Assembly (NCBI GenBank): GCA_037951165.1
Contig: JBBDHG010000014.1
Span: forward strand, 8,398,501-8,462,500
DNA length: 64,000 nucleotides
Source of the DNA: Lophius americanus
Taxonomy: Eukaryota > Chordata > Actinopteri > Lophiiformes > Lophiidae
Reading direction: 5' to 3'
Position 1 is the first letter of the stretch, and every line of letters starts with the position of its first letter. The notes below the pieces were generated by a model that was not told the DNA's origin, searched no databases, and saw nothing but the letters and a program-made list of their open reading frames with translations. The position numbers were made by a program, and so were the translations under genes. Positions 21,401-35,235 of the stretch are shown one piece after another.

Positions 21401-24400
21401 ATCAACACATTCTGCATTTTGATCCCATCTGTGATGCTTTTCAAGACATCTTCACAATTTGTTGTACCCTCGCCTTTTATTTTCACCTTGTCATGTGTGC
21501 TCCTCTTAATTTTAAGAAAAGTCCAGTATTGATATGATGTACAGTAAAAATATAGATCAAAGCTTACTAGATAACGCATCTTAGTATTTTTTACACATTT
21601 GTTGTAGCATTCAACAGTCATTCTGCTCACTTGTCCCCAGCATAGCGAGCAATGAGTCCACAGTCATGGAAGAGCTAAGGTATGGATGGTGGTACTGTAA
21701 CGGTTCCGCCCCTCACCTTTGCCCCAAACTTACAAAGCCAAGCCAGAGCTGGTTGCAGTGCAAAAAGAAGAAAAGTTCCGTATTGGTGGTCGGCTAATGT
21801 TTGAGAGAGATCCAGTGAGGAGAGGTCTCCATCGAGTCAAAAATAGTTAGCCAGTGTTATTCCCTTTCTTCACTTGATTTTGAAAGTGCAGTATTGCCTC
21901 AAGTCTTTCTGCTACTTTAACTCAAAAATGCCTAAACCTCTCTAGAACCAATGTTAGGTTTGTCTGTTCAGGCTAAATACTTAAATGGCCTCATGTACTG
22001 TTACATCAATTTTGTTATTTCCTGCATTTCACAGAATGACGATCAACAGCTCAGATGAAAGGTTTTCATTAAAAGATATTCTTGGCATCTCACCTGATTG
22101 CTGACTCCCTATGAGGAGTGGATTACTCCATGTCAGGGTTGCTTCCTCATGGAACTCAGGAAGTACCTGTATTAGGGGGCCATTTTCCCTGATAGCAAGT
22201 AAATTGAGATCTCAATGACAATGTCAAGCTTTGCAACTGCTCTTTAAAAACTGTTTGACAGTAAAAGTCTGAGGAGCCACTGCACATACCACACATGACC
22301 TCCGATTACACTGGCATCAGAGTCCTAAACCTGTCATCTATATCAGCCCAGGTTAATGGAGTAATTCCTGCCAAAACAACATTAGATTAATCTAGCAGGC
22401 TGGCATTGTTCTTGTTGGGATCATCGAGCAGACAACAAGCAATTCATTGCAGGAATCACAATGTCGGAAACTCTTGCACGGGGGGGTTACTATTGCCAGC
22501 ACATGTGCAGAACTCTGCAGAATTCCCCAAGGACTGACTAGTTTGACTTGCTAGCCTCATCTTGAGAGCGATACAAAACATTTGTAATTGATTGGGGATG
22601 CTAGCAAATCCTTGGCATGTTGGAGTACTTGACACAGCACATCCAGAATCTTGCACTGTATGTGTGCAACCTGGCCAGCAGCTTTTCCTTGTTCATGCTG
22701 AGACACACTTAGACGTCTTTGACTAGGTTCTATCAAAACTGAGAAACTGAGAAGCTATCATGGTGGAGAACTTCAGCAACAGATGTTTACTGACCTCAGA
22801 AAGCTATGCAGCACTAGGTAGCATTTGGTGATCTAGTTGTTAGCACGCTCTATAAAATCAAAAAAATTCCAGACCATTAGTTGCATTTGCCATCCGAGAG
22901 ATGACACTGAAAGCATATTAGAAAAAGAAAAAGGGTAATATTTTCTTTACCCATATTTAGCCTGCAAGTTTTATTAGAGATGCGGATGAAAATTAGCCTT
23001 TTGGCTAACTCTGGTACATTTACAGAAATGTTTTTTAATGTACAATGTCCCTGCCACATAAACCAATAAAAACAAAAAAGGTACGGTGAAATCCAGAGAT
23101 TAGTCTGCAGGGCAGTACATGCAGTGGTGTAGGAATTAAAAGTATGACTTTTTCATAAAAGTCGCTTCTACATCCACTTTTTAAGATGTGTTTGAACATC
23201 CTAAACAGCTTTTTCTTCATGCTATTTAAAAATCAGACACCTCATTTGTGCTGATCACACAGTGTTCACGGTCATGAGCAGTATATTTGCTGCTATGACA
23301 GACATTAACATTATCAATTTGTCTGCTCGGAAGACATGAGTTCTGTGAAAAACTATTTCTTGGTAAGTTTGACTTTTCATTTGACTTAGTGTAGCCAAAG
23401 AGAATATGTCTGACTAAAAAATTACACAAATTGAAAAGCAATAAAGTATGCACACTTGCAGGAAATATAAGTTTACCATGAAAGGTAAAACATGGCTCAG
23501 CAGAAAATGAAATATTACAGAGCCCTTTCCTGATTTAATATCCTTGATAAACATCAGAGGAAGACTCTTCACTTTCTAGACGGCGTTTCATTCCATCAAG
23601 CCCTACCTCATACAAGAAACCGGGTGGTCATTTACTGGGTTTTATTGTTTATATTGCACAAATATGCATCAGCAAAAAGCACACAATTTCATGTTGTTTT
23701 AAAATCTACTTTGTATGATCCTCCACTTCACTACTACTACTACTATAACTACTACTAAAAGAATAATGTATGAGAATAATAGATGTTTTTGCAGGGATGT
23801 GTGAAACTCCAATCCTTCATCACAGAGCCCAGATGATTCTGCCTTCATTAAGTATGCACACCACATCCATGTCAAATTTGATGGATAACTTCTTGGCACC
23901 TGGGTGCATTTCAGCTACCACTTGACCTTTATTGATACAGCGCACTCCCATATACTGCCCAATGAATGTCTCTGTCAATTTAATATATGATCTTCTTTGT
24001 TAAAAGCCTAAGTTTGGATAGATAAACACCTGCTTATTTATGTGGCCGGGATTAGCAAGTTCCTAAATCAATTAAATTTGATGATTCATTATAGTGAAGA
24101 AACAAAAAACAACAAATGAAATATTTTTTCTTTTTAGTGACTAAAATATGAAGAGGTCAATGATTTTAACCCAAAATATAACTGAGAGAAAACATTTTTA
24201 ATGGTAGTTTATCAAACACTTGATGATTCTATTTTGGATTCAAAAGCCTATCTCATCATTGCCTAGTTAATGTTTTGATATGACCTCTAGGGCATCTATT
24301 CATTTTTTCGCAGTGAAATCCATTTAGATCTTTGTGCAGTTCCATTTAGAAGATTTACATACATGTTAAACAGATAGTCACATATAAGACAATTTTCATG

Positions 24401-24535
24401 AACATTCAGACCACATCAGACATTTTTGAAAAACCATACATGTGGATTCAGATCTCATTCATCAGAGCACTACTTTAGGATGGACTGAAATATTAATTAT
24501 CATTAATTATTATAATTAGTATAATTATTATGAAA
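21401..24535. other. No gene or named element seen (about 3.1 kb)
   Basis: Contains a (CTA)n-like run at about 23731-23757 and short frames without motifs. Nothing else supportable. Confidence 0.4.
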
Positions 24536-24689
24536 GCGTTTTTTAACCTGTAGTGTTTAGATTGAGGGGCTGTAAATCGGTACTTTTAGGGCAAATTTAT
24601 TTGACGTGCGAAGAATCACAGGATACTATTATTCCTTCTCCATCTTCATTGTATTTACTGGCTGTTATTTGGAATTATTTTATTTTGAA

Positions 24690-24845
24690 TTTCTCTCATA
24701 GCCATCTTCATGTTCATAGATTTATTTGGTCTTAAGATTTTTGTGCGGTCTCTTGCTGTGCTCTCCGTTCTTGCCCTGTCTGTCAAAGCACTTTGTAATG
24801 TTTTTAAAGGTGCTATACAATTAGAGTTAACCATTATTAAAGTAC
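24690..24845 (+). mobile_element. LINE 3' tail fragment
   Basis: GTCAAAGCACTTTGTAATGT, TTTTTAAAGGTGCTATACAA and TTAGAGTTAACCATTATTA match the usual end of a teleost LINE (CACTTTGTAA...AAAGGTGCTATATAAATAAAGTTATTATT). The upstream part is not recognisable. Confidence 0.5.
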
Positions 24846-25689
24846 ATTATGAACGGTGTGAAGTTGGTCTAAAAAAAAAACTTCAGATACAGAATTCACC
24901 CCATATGAATTCCGAATCCTTCCGGTTCTCACCGCTTTCCAGAATCGTAAACAACATCTCAGTCTGATGTAATGGTTCCACAGATATTTGAAGGTCAATA
25001 ACTACAGAATATTTTTGCCCCTGTATTTTTTCTCATAATCCAATGTGGCACTTTCATGCTGGAACTGGAATATTTTACCAATTTCCCCCTACTGATTTAG
25101 TAGTCTGAAATGTTCCTTGTTTTCATCAAAGTGTTCAGGCAAACCCCGAAAACTTGACTGAATAAATGAATTGTTGCTACAACAAGACTTGAAAACAACA
25201 AGATTTGTTCGACTCATGTATAATCATAAATTATGTGTTTCCCAAAACAAAGTGCAGTTTGTTCCCAGCTCCGCAGTGTTGTCTCTTTCAAATCAGAGAA
25301 AAAGAAAATATTTTTGCTATATAGAGACAATTTACCTTTTATCCCTCATCTGAAGGCTTCCGCTATAAGCTGTCTGTAATTGTCACTCAGATGTAGAGCG
25401 TGAAGGATTAGGAAAAGCTTCAAAAAGCTCTTGCTAGCTAGCTGTCTGAAATTGCTCTGTACTTTTGAAATGCAAAATGCAACCCGCTCTGTGTTTTTTA
25501 AAACAAGAAAAATTACAAAGTAACCTCTAACTCCACCATGACAAAATATTCAGAAAAAGGCTCTGTAGCTTGGTCAACTCATAGAATTAAGGTTGCTTGG
25601 ATAACTGAACAAAAACTTAGCAGCATGTCTCCTAGTCCTAGTGTGGAAGGGATAAAACCAGCCCAATGACTCCTGGTACCTCTCACGCA
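24846..25689. other. No gene seen
   Basis: Unique sequence with several short tracts of A. Nothing to annotate. Confidence 0.4.
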
Positions 25690-25970
25690 TTGAATAAGTA
25701 GGTTTATGCTGTCGGTCCCAACAGCAAGGGCATATCCCCCTAGATGCCCGTATTCCCCTGAATTGTAAAAGCAATTCCCCTGATTTGACACCTCCAACTA
25801 AATGTGAAGTTCCATCTGAAAGCTATGTTTTTCTTAAAAAAAAAAAATCCCCCTTAGTGGCTAAAATATGAACTATTAGAGTAAAATAAGATAGATAGTA
25901 AACCACCGAACCCCCTTTATCAGCGCCTACAGGTCATATGATAATCACTTTGCTGTGTCGGGACCACCAG
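25690..25970 (-). repeat. Composite repeat (C-A-B family), copy 5, inverted
   Basis: On the plus strand module B comes first (GCAAGGGCATATCCCCCTAG, CAATTCCCCTGATTTGAC; 25723-25788), then a module A piece (ATCCCCCTTAGTGGCTAAAA, ACTATTAGAGTAAAATAAG; 25847-25893). The order is the mirror image of the plus-strand copies, as expected for an inverted copy. GCTGTGTCGGGACC near 25953 may belong to it. Confidence 0.5.
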
Positions 25971-26009
25971 CAAACACACAACAATTTGTCACTGCAACAT
26001 TTAAGCACA

Positions 26010-26545
26010 ATCAGAGCGGGCTAAAGCTTTTCACAAATCAATTGGGATTCCATGTGGGTTGAATCCAAAGCAACTGGACTTCTGTTTTGGCTTGAAGAGG
26101 TTTCACCTCTCATCCAAAAGGCTTCTTTGGTTCTAACTGGCGTTTGGGAATTCAAGGATTGTACACATCCAAAAGGTGTTGGTAGATAGAGGGTCATTGA
26201 TAGTTGGTCTTGCATAACTAATGAACGTGGGTATGAGTGGTCAGGAGTTGTTAGGAACAGAGAGGTCTAGATTGTGTGCTGCGGTATCATCTTAAGCATA
26301 AATGTGAGTCCAGGTGTGGACGATGGCATAGACCCCCACTCCTGTTTTAGAGAGGGCCACTCCAGTTTGACACAAATTACTTCTTTAACTCATATCTCCA
26401 ACCATTTATCTTCCATCTAAAATGCGAACGTTGTTTTCCTTGAAAGGGTGTGCCTTGTCCTCAGGATGCAAGTGAACTGCTGAATCATGTCCTGATGAAC
26501 TGGATCTCCTGTTCTGGGCCATGCACCTGTGAAGCCAAAACAGTT
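26010..26545 (-). mobile_element. Penelope-like element, 3' part with GIY-YIG endonuclease remnant
   Basis: Read on the minus strand from about 26540, the frame shows MAQNRRSSSSGHDSAVHLHP (the family usually has QHRR...SGQDSAV), then EDKAHPFKENNVRILDGR, and further on a decayed stretch corresponding to the family's ERGVKEAI...PSLN region. This is the C-terminal part of the GIY-YIG nuclease carried by Penelope-like retroelements. After it comes the family's usual 3' phrase: AAGAAGCCTTTTGGATGAGA, GGTGAAACCTCTTCAAG and CAGAAGTCCAGTTGCTTTGG (26135-26060). Several stops and length changes are present and the reverse transcriptase is missing, so this is a truncated dead copy. Confidence 0.65.
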
Positions 26546-28799
26546 CTTGTTATTCAACCCAACATGAATTACCATCACCTGGAGGAATGAGAATCTACTA
26601 AGACATCAATTTGGGATGTTTATTGCGGCAGACATGAAACCATACCCTGCTGGGAAAACAAGGTACAATCAGTATGAAATCCCCTTGCGCACCAACCAAT
26701 ATTTAAATAATGAATGTTATTGTCATCGAAGACCTGATCTGGTTCATGTCTCAAAAAATGCATTCCAATCCGACTGGCGAATTTTGTTATCTGATGCACC
26801 TCTATCCACAACAACCACAAGTCAACTCAGAAAGTTTCATATTAACCGTGCAGACATACTACATCTTATCACATACTCTATAGAACTGACTGTAGAGGTT
26901 ATCTGTTTTTGGAAGGCCAGAAGTAGTTGATGCAAATTCTTCTGTGAACTTGCTTGCGCTAGGATCTAGTCCTGCAGAGAAGGGTTAGCTGTCTGTCTAT
27001 ATTCCTGAGATGGAGTCAGTCATTCATATGTGAATTGCTTATATTTTCCCTTTTGCATATGTATTCAGTCCGTCTGTCTTTTGGTCGAATTTGTGAGAGG
27101 AGTCCTCGGAGGCAAGGCAGGGAAGATGAGATGAAAAATTCATACAGGCACATAGGGTTTGAAGAGATGTAGAGGGAGATCTCAACCAGAGAGAGTTAAT
27201 TAGGATCTCTTTTTCCCAGGCAATCACTCAGCTCTTGACATTTCATTTCACTTTTTCCTGAACAAATCTCCCTTCGACTGAAGGAGACAGGCAGAAAGAG
27301 GCGGAGAAAGTGCTTGACCTTGCATAGGTGTTGTGATGCATTGCTGTTTTAGCCCACATCAGTCTGCCTGCCCATGATAACGTTCAACATGACACAGAGG
27401 AATAATCCCACGGCTCTCCGAGCAAGCGGTCTCTCCATCCTCTCACCTGAGAGGAGGAGGGCGTTCTTTTGTCCTCTCTGTGCGAATCCATTATTTGGTT
27501 AAAGAAGAACACCTTTCAATGATCCTCAGAGCCATTTCAGGGGGCCAAGGTTTTGCCGCTGTAAAATTAAAATGGTGAAATAGGAAATCATATTCATATG
27601 CAAATCAGTACCGCCGCTAGTGAGGTTCGAGAGAGCGCAGCAAAACAATAAAAGAACAAAACAGCCCTTCAGCACTTGAATGATTTTTTTTTATTCTTGT
27701 GGCAGTAGAAATAGGAAACATAATTATAGCTGGAGTAAATTGAAAACCTACAGTGTTCAATATGAAAGAGATAGATCAGATGATTAAACCAAACAAGAGA
27801 AAGCCTGGAGAGTCAGAGAAAGAATGTGAAGAGGCAAAATGTGTTTATTGTCCCTATCTCCTCCCAGTCTGTCATTTGAAATTGGAGAAAGAAGGCTGCA
27901 TTATTGGACACTAGTCCCGTACCGAGCCAATCGTCTGGCTCAGTGATAGATCTGTTTAATACGCGCTTTATGGCTGGTAATTTCCTGCCAAGGATTTCTA
28001 AGAAAACTGAAAAAGTGGCCATAAGTACCCTAACCTGCTCAGCTCAAACCGACGGCATGTCGCTCATCCCCCACAACCCTTTGGACCGGAATGACATATC
28101 CCTGCCTCTCAAATATTTCATGACAATACGATTCTTGATCTGGTTCTTGATTTCAGTTAGTCACAAATACAGACATTATTAAGGCCATTTTTCCACTGTA
28201 TTTTATGTATATCTTTTCAATGATTTATTGAAGGAATACCACTTGTTCTTTTGTAGCCATGATTGACCCGCCTCCTTATCGACCTCATCGACGTCATATT
28301 ACCTGACGTTAATGAACGGTGTGGGTCGAACTTCCAGTTTTGCCACTTTCCGACCAAGGCACGGAACAAATGTATAGCACTGTGATGACCTTATCTGGTT
28401 TGGTGAAAAAATTGTAGAGTTTGAGCAGGCATTAGAGACATGATCACATCAATCCTGTTTTAGCCTCTTTTCATTTAATTTCCGCGTGGCTTCCCTTTAT
28501 CCTACGTCTCAGATTTTGATGGACTTAGGGGGAAGAATACTGCAGTCACGACCCCACATCTCTGGAATGATCTTCTGGAGAAAATCAGACTGTGAAAACC
28601 TAGCAATTCTTTCCTGACCTAATCTGAACTCTTAATTTAATTTGATCTGTTTCATGAATTTATTATATTCCCGAAAAGTCAGGGCTATTATAGAATCATC
28701 ATCACTGCTGCTGTGAGAATGTTTTCGTCCACCGACGCAGATCCTGAGTGTTAACGCAATAACACAAAACTACCTCATGGATTAATTGCATATTTTATA
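26546..28799. other. No gene seen; possible conserved non-coding stretch at 27380-27660
   Basis: No protein-like frame. At 27380-27660 the base composition is more even and low in simple repeats, and it contains a perfect POU octamer ATGCAAAT (27598-27605). This is the sort of segment that often turns out to be a conserved enhancer, but conservation cannot be judged from one sequence. Confidence 0.3.
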
Positions 28800-28915
28800 A
28801 GTGAAGAAGGAGGAAGAAGTGAACTGATTTTGGGAAAGGTTGGTTTTATATTTCTGACATTTGGGGTTTCTTTTCTCCGAATTTGTGGGGCTGTAATTTC
28901 CCAACTGCTATATAT
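28800..28915 (+). repeat. Composite repeat (C-A-B family), short copy 6
   Basis: Module C only: GGAGGAAGAAGTGAACTGA, TTTTGGGAAAGGTTGG and TTCTGACATTTGGGG, then GGGGCTGTAATTTCCCAACTG. Confidence 0.45.
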
Positions 28916-29599
28916 TATTAGTACTGCTGAGAGTGCTTAGAGTACTGCTGTGACCACTGTCATATGACAGAAGATCTGAAGGGTCATCCAATCAGAGAGG
29001 GTATCCAGCAGCCCTTGGCCAAGGTTGGTCATATTATAGATTCTCTAATTAAAAACCTTTGTATGGCTATAGGTCAGCCTGGTTCTGACAGGTGTCAGCA
29101 AGATGAATGACTCGCGTCGCCAAACACACACATTCAGACACTTCCAACCTGACCACCCAACTAGGGCAACTGCTCCCTGTCGTAGCAGTAGTCAGGGAAA
29201 TGAGGGTGGCTGACCCTGCCATGCCTAATTCATAAATCTGCTCTTTTGACTGCTGATGAAGCCGCTCTTTGGCCGCACTTTTAAATACCATTATTATTAC
29301 ATGAAAAATAATATTAGGAAATAATCGGGTTTTTTTATTGCTCCACTTCTTTGTGTTATTTATACATTAACTCAGAAGTAAGGATTTGGGATTTGTATAA
29401 TAGTCATCCAGATTGTTTTCATTTATATTTGTCAAAATTTGCTGCTTCTTATTTCTAATATACAGTGTTCTTACTTTTATGTTGCGGAAATAACAAACTA
29501 CTTTCATAAAATACAATTAAATCAAGAAAGAGAAGGAAAAGAAGAGGAAAAATTAGAAAGAAGGAATTAAAGGAAGATTACATTTATCAGGAACATTTT
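28916..29599. other. No gene seen
   Basis: A 74-codon minus-strand frame (29291-29067) is the only open stretch and has no motif. A purine-rich tract lies at 29520-29580. Confidence 0.4.
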
Positions 29600-29795
29600 T
29601 TAGACCTAGGGCAGAAAAGGGAGCAATGTTGCCTCACAGCAAAACTGTTTGGGGTTCAAATTCCACCTGGAGACACCTGGCCTTTTTATGTGGAGTTCTT
29701 TGCTGTTGAACTGGCAAACAGCCTACGGTGTACCGAAGGCTCAATTACCTAACAGCAAAGGATAAGCTGCTACAGAAAATAAATGGATGGATGGT
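29600..29795 (+). mobile_element. tRNA-derived SINE, diverged, with GGAT tail
   Basis: GTTGCCTCACAGCAAAACTG, then a B-box-like GGTTCAAATTCC (29653-29664), CTTTTTATGTGGAGTTCTT, CAAAGGATAAGCTGCTACAG, and a terminal ATGGATGGATGG (29783-29794). This follows the order of a common teleost SINE (GCCTCACAGCAAGAAGG...GGGTTCGAATCC...TGTGTGGAGTTTGCATG...GATAAGCGG...ATGGATGG). The fragment at 45.86-46.0 kb is a better-kept copy of the same head on the other strand. Confidence 0.6.
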
Positions 29796-30784
29796 TTTTC
29801 TCTAAGATCTATCTCAAAATGTGATGATTCTTTATACGGCACATGGAATCGGTCAAGGCAGTCATCAAGTAATTATTTATAAAAAAAATGGTCTAATATT
29901 TCAGTATTTAAAAATGTACAAAAATAATTCCGACTATGTGGGTCAAGCAAATAGCCATAGGACAAAGGTGTAGAAAAGGGAAATCTATTTAATTTAAGAA
30001 ATGAAGTAACAAATGTCAAAAATGAAGTCTTTTACAACATAAAACAATATGGAAAAAAACACAAAAAGAGGGCACTGAATTAAAGCTCCATCCTAACGCC
30101 ATTTAACTAATCAAAAACTCAGAAGGAAGAGAACAGAACTGAACTACTTAACGAAGAGACACAAAGAGCTTGTTTAGTTTTCTTTTAAATTGTACCGGAA
30201 CACAAGCAGACAGCAAGACAATGCCATGTATACCTGTGTCTCTCATGCGTCTCCAAATGTTTCCAGCTGACAACTTGTCATCAGATTACGTTGTTGCCTA
30301 CATCACCTCTACGACAAAGTCAAACGATGTCATGTATAGTTCTCAGTCACTTCAGTCAAGATCACGATTTGTTTAGCTAGCTAGCACGGGCTACCCAACA
30401 ACTTAAGGACGTTTCAAGAACTAATATAAATGAACGGACTATTCCAGCTGTTGAGACTGACAGGACAAAGTAATCAATGACTTGCTGAAGAGCGCAGTAT
30501 AATGCCAAAAATGAAGCACATTAGAAAAGCAGTGTTTTTTTCAAAACAACCATGCATCCAGCACTGATGACATATTGTCCTGTTACGTCCTTGTTGGAGA
30601 AGCATCAGGACACATTAAGGTTCACATTACAAAAGATATTCGGTCAAATGCGTCCCAGGCTAGTCTTGTTGGTCGTTTACGCCTGTTTGCTGCTCACTAG
30701 TGAGCCAATTGCCCAAAACACATTTTAAAACTTAACTAAAACGAAATAAGCATCATTGGTGAGTTTAATGGAACTTCTTTGTTT
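29796..30784. other. No gene seen
   Basis: A+T-rich, with a 68-codon frame (30170-30376) of no recognisable kind. Confidence 0.4.
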
Positions 30785-30985
30785 TTCAACTCTTTCGGGG
30801 TCACCAAAGTGGAGCATCTATTTCCATCCTTAGTTACCGCTGGTACCCTGCTGGCTATCAATACCATTGATGGTATTTGTTATCCTGAGCCCGGATGTAT
30901 CTAGATTGGCAATCAAGTTCCCTATATTTATTTCGCATAGGTTTTATACCGTCTATTTCTTCTTGACGCAACCCTACCCATTTTG
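30785..30985 (-). mobile_element. RTE-type LINE, 5' leader fragment, inverted
   Basis: ACTCTTTCGGGGTCACCAAA, CCGCTGGTACCCTGCTGGCT, TCGCATAGGTTTTATACCG and CTTGACGCAACCCTACCC align block by block with 48208-48350, which lies just upstream of a recognisable RTE endonuclease. It therefore represents the element's leader without any coding part. Confidence 0.55.
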
Positions 30986-33624
30986 CACGAGAAGTTCTCT
31001 TAAGAATTGAGTACCTTTATACGTTTCTTCAAAGTCATACACAGATAATTGATGGTATGCTTACTGCTGCCAATTGTGTACAATACTGCATAGCTGAAAA
31101 AAGAACGCAAGAGAAATGTCTCCAATTGGATGCCTCGTGTCTGAGCCCTCTCAAACGTCTGCCTTGTAAGGCTGCAAACCATGTTCCCCCCTCCTCAGTT
31201 TACTACTTTAGAAGAGAATTTTTCAAAGTTGTAGATGTTGGGTAACGGCTGCTTATGATACTGTTAACAGGAGAGACAGATTATGATGTTTTGGTGCAAT
31301 ACCCAGAAGTAAACAAGGCTGCTCTTAAGTGTTAGCAATGTTCAAGTACTACTTTCAGTCAAGCAGTGAAGCTGCAACTATTCTGCAAGGAATGTTGCTG
31401 GAAGTCTCTGAGCAAGTTGAAGATATACTAGACAACCTAGATAGGAAATAGATGCTCTGCAGTTCATTGCAGCGAAGGTTAGGTGCAGAAACACATTTGG
31501 TTGCTTCACACAGGCGAGATCATTGCCATGAATATTATGATTCGACAGATAAGAAGGGCTGTCTTTATTTTGTGTATAGTCTATGTTCTGATTACTAAAA
31601 ACCATCGTCCTCCAAAACAATCTGTCCCCCTCACTCTGTAATCATGGCTACGCCCCGCCTTTGAAGGTTTTATAAGTCACTAAAACCAGGGTTACTGCAC
31701 AGATCCGGTGGAAGCCCGCCTGAAACCTACTCAACTTATTGTGTTTGCTGATCCAGAGTCACACACCTGTCTGTTCTGGTAGAAATACACTGAAATGAGC
31801 CGTATGATAAGAAAGGTTTTTATCAGAGTCAGAATGTCCCCTGCCGTTTAAGCCTAGACTTTTATTTTATTTCAAAGTCATTATCAGTGAGAACAAGTCT
31901 GGAATCAGTCATCTGCATGATTGCAATATTCATTGTTGGTCAAAACTCATTGTTGGTCAAAACAACACAAGTAGAGTATGCTTTTCTCTAAATCAATAGC
32001 TTTGCTGAAATAATCAGGGAATCAATGCCATAAAAAATTCTGTTATTGTATGGCACAGAGGCATTTGAGTGATCATGCAAGGTGGAGGTTCCAGGAAAGA
32101 TTAATGGAAAAATAAATAAATAAATTGAACCACTGAGAAAGAATGAAAAGTTATTCCGTTAAGATCATATTAGAGCGAATACAGGAAGACGTTAAGCGGA
32201 TGTGACTCACTGGGGGGAGGGGAACAAGGTCAATGTGGTTTCATATATCCAGGCACAGATCTGATGTTTGTAACAGAGGGCTAACACAGGCCCATTGAGG
32301 TAAGTCAAATATCAGTAGTGTTGGAAGAGGGAAATATGACTCTAAAAGTTCAAATTAAAAGGATTAGGGAATCCCTTTCCCCCCAACACAATTAAATTGA
32401 TTTAAATGTAAAATCCTTTAAAATGATGATCACTTCCACACTGATACAATGTTCTCACAATTCATTTCATACCCAGAATTAGCCCCACTTTGATCACCAC
32501 ACAATGGATTATTTTCAACCTCGAAGCTCAAATCTTGATTAGACATCAAAGGCCTGTCCAGAGACATTTCAAACAATCCCGATCTTGAAAGGGACAAATT
32601 ATTGTTATCAGGCTGCCCGCATTAATTAGGATGTCATTTGTAGCAAAATGAAAAAAAAAAAGGAAAAAAAAAATTATAGTGAGCTAATTGTCTGAGATAA
32701 TGCTTGTTTAATGCCTGTTCATTTCTTTCTGTTCTCACTGCTTTTTATGTAATTCCCCATGGCGGTTAGCGTGTCCATCATCAGCCGTGTGTTAGTGACG
32801 ATTACCCTCCAGAAAAACTTTCTATGCCTGAGTTCTCGCTGTTAGCTCACTCAATGTTGCTTACTATTCCCCTGTTCATGTAAATCTGATGCCTTGTAAA
32901 CTGTTTTTTTTTAAGTCAGAGTTCTTTTACTCCTCCGAAAATCATTGTGATGTGCCACTCTTTCTTGAAATTATGTATTACACACTGTATTTTTCCCTAT
33001 TTATGTAGATTGTACAACATCTTAAGAATCGGTTGCTTTGATTATTGCCAATCTAGCAATGTGGGATTAATCTGCTTAATTTTAAAGGGACATTAGTTTG
33101 GGATGCATATCTAGTCTTACCACTGGATTGTAGACACTGTAAACATTGTGACGGCTAATCTCCAACATTAACCTTTTCTTCCCCAGAGGATAGCCCTGGT
33201 TGTGTTAGCGTTGGTCTTCCTGTCAACAACTTTCTGCTCCTCCTCTATAGGATCATCATTGGAACTCACCTTACTTCATCATGCTGACACATTGTACACA
33301 TACAGCACACACACATAGTGGCAAATGACCCCAGACACCTCCTGAACACATAATTCACTGAAATCCCATTTGTCCTCAGATACTTATCTCTGATCTGTGA
33401 AAACATGGTGCAGTAAGAGCTTTGTACCATCTGCTATGTCCGCCCCCAACAAATACAGCATGAAACTCAAATGGACTTCTGTTCTTGCGACTATGTTCTA
33501 TGGTGGCCCCAGATTGTGGAACCGAATGCAAATGCTAAAACATGAAAAAGAATAAAACACGACTAATAAAGTAGAACAGGGATCATGAAACATGGGGAAG
33601 CTACTTTGAAGGGATGTGATACTG
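30986..33624. other. No confirmed gene (about 2.6 kb)
   Basis: Unique sequence. A possible acceptor (ACCTTTTCTTCCCCAG, ending 33186) is followed by a 44-codon frame starting RIALVVLALVFLSTTFCSS, hydrophobic enough to be a signal or membrane segment. There is no start codon and no other support. Homeobox-like TAATTAG motifs occur around 32626-32634. Confidence 0.3.
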
Positions 33625-34155
<531 letters not shown>

Positions 34156-34262
34156 TTTTTTTTTGGCCAATTCTTTGACAAAAACTCACAATATTCTGCC
34201 TGAATGACTTGTTAAGTATCTCAAAGTCAGTAAGAAGGGTACACATAGGAAGAACCGGTAGT

Positions 34263-35172
34263 AACCATGACCATCATCATCATCTCCCCTGTCAACCCTC
34301 AGCACCTGCTTGTAGAAGATAAAGGTGTGGATGAAAAACAACTTTCTCCAGTTGAACAGCTCCAAAACCGAAGCAATTTTAATTGGCACTCCACATCAGA
34401 CCCAGTCTTCCTTCATAACCAGCATTACTTTCTCTGGTCACGACAATTCCCTCTCCTCATCAGTCACCAACTTCGGCGCAAGATTCGACCCTCAACTCAC
34501 TTTTGAATCCCACATCAAACACATCTGCAAGATCTTCTTTCTCCATCTCAGAAATATTTCCAAACTCCGTTCTTCACTCACCTTGAGTGATGCTGAAAAG
34601 CTGGTCCACACGTTCGTCTCCTCCTGACTGGATTACTTTAACGCACTTCTCATCGGGATCCCCAATAAAACTCTTCAAAGACTTCAGTATGTTCACAACA
34701 GTGCTCAAGGATCCTGATGAGAGTGAGTAAACAAAAACACATCAGCCCCGTTCTTCATTCCCTTCACTGGTTTCCCATCTCCACCAGGATTGACTATATG
34801 TCTCTGTCCTCACTCACCAGTGCATCCATGGTAACGCACCCCCCTACCTGAAAGAACTACTCTAACCTCCTCAACGCGCCTCCTCCTCCCCCGGACTAAG
34901 CTCAGCACCATGGGTGATCAGACCTTCTAATCTCCTGACCCTCGTCTGTGGAATGCCCTCCCTGACCATCTCTGGGCTCCACAGACGACTGACACATTTA
35001 AAAAAGGACTTAAAACTTTCCTTTTTATCAGAACCTACAACTTTTAATTAACTTTGCTGCTCATATTTTTGAATTATATTTATTATATTTTTTTATTGAT
35101 GCTTTTACCTTGTAGCACTTTGATATTTGATCCAAATGGAAATTGCATTATAAATAAAATATTATTATTATT
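34263..35172 (+). mobile_element. L2-like LINE, C-terminal RT part and 3' end
   Basis: The frame 34325-34624 shows MWMKNNFLQLNSSKTEAIL, IGTPHQTQ, FGARFDPQLTFESHI and LRSSLTLSDAEKLVH, the region downstream of the reverse-transcriptase active site in L2 elements, ending at an in-frame TGA where the family has an arginine (SSRLDYCNALL). Remains of ALLIGIP, LQRLQYVHNSA and, further on, TKLSTMGDQ, RLWNALPDHLWAP and TFKKGLKTFLF follow in shifting frames. There is a deletion around 34868. It ends in CTTTGATATTTGATCC, TAAATAAAATATT and an (ATT)n tail. Dead and 5'-truncated. Confidence 0.85.
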
Positions 35173-35235
35173 AATGATGGAGCAAGATAGAAATCTGCTA
35201 ACCACAAACCACTGCAGACTGAAATACCCAGCAAA

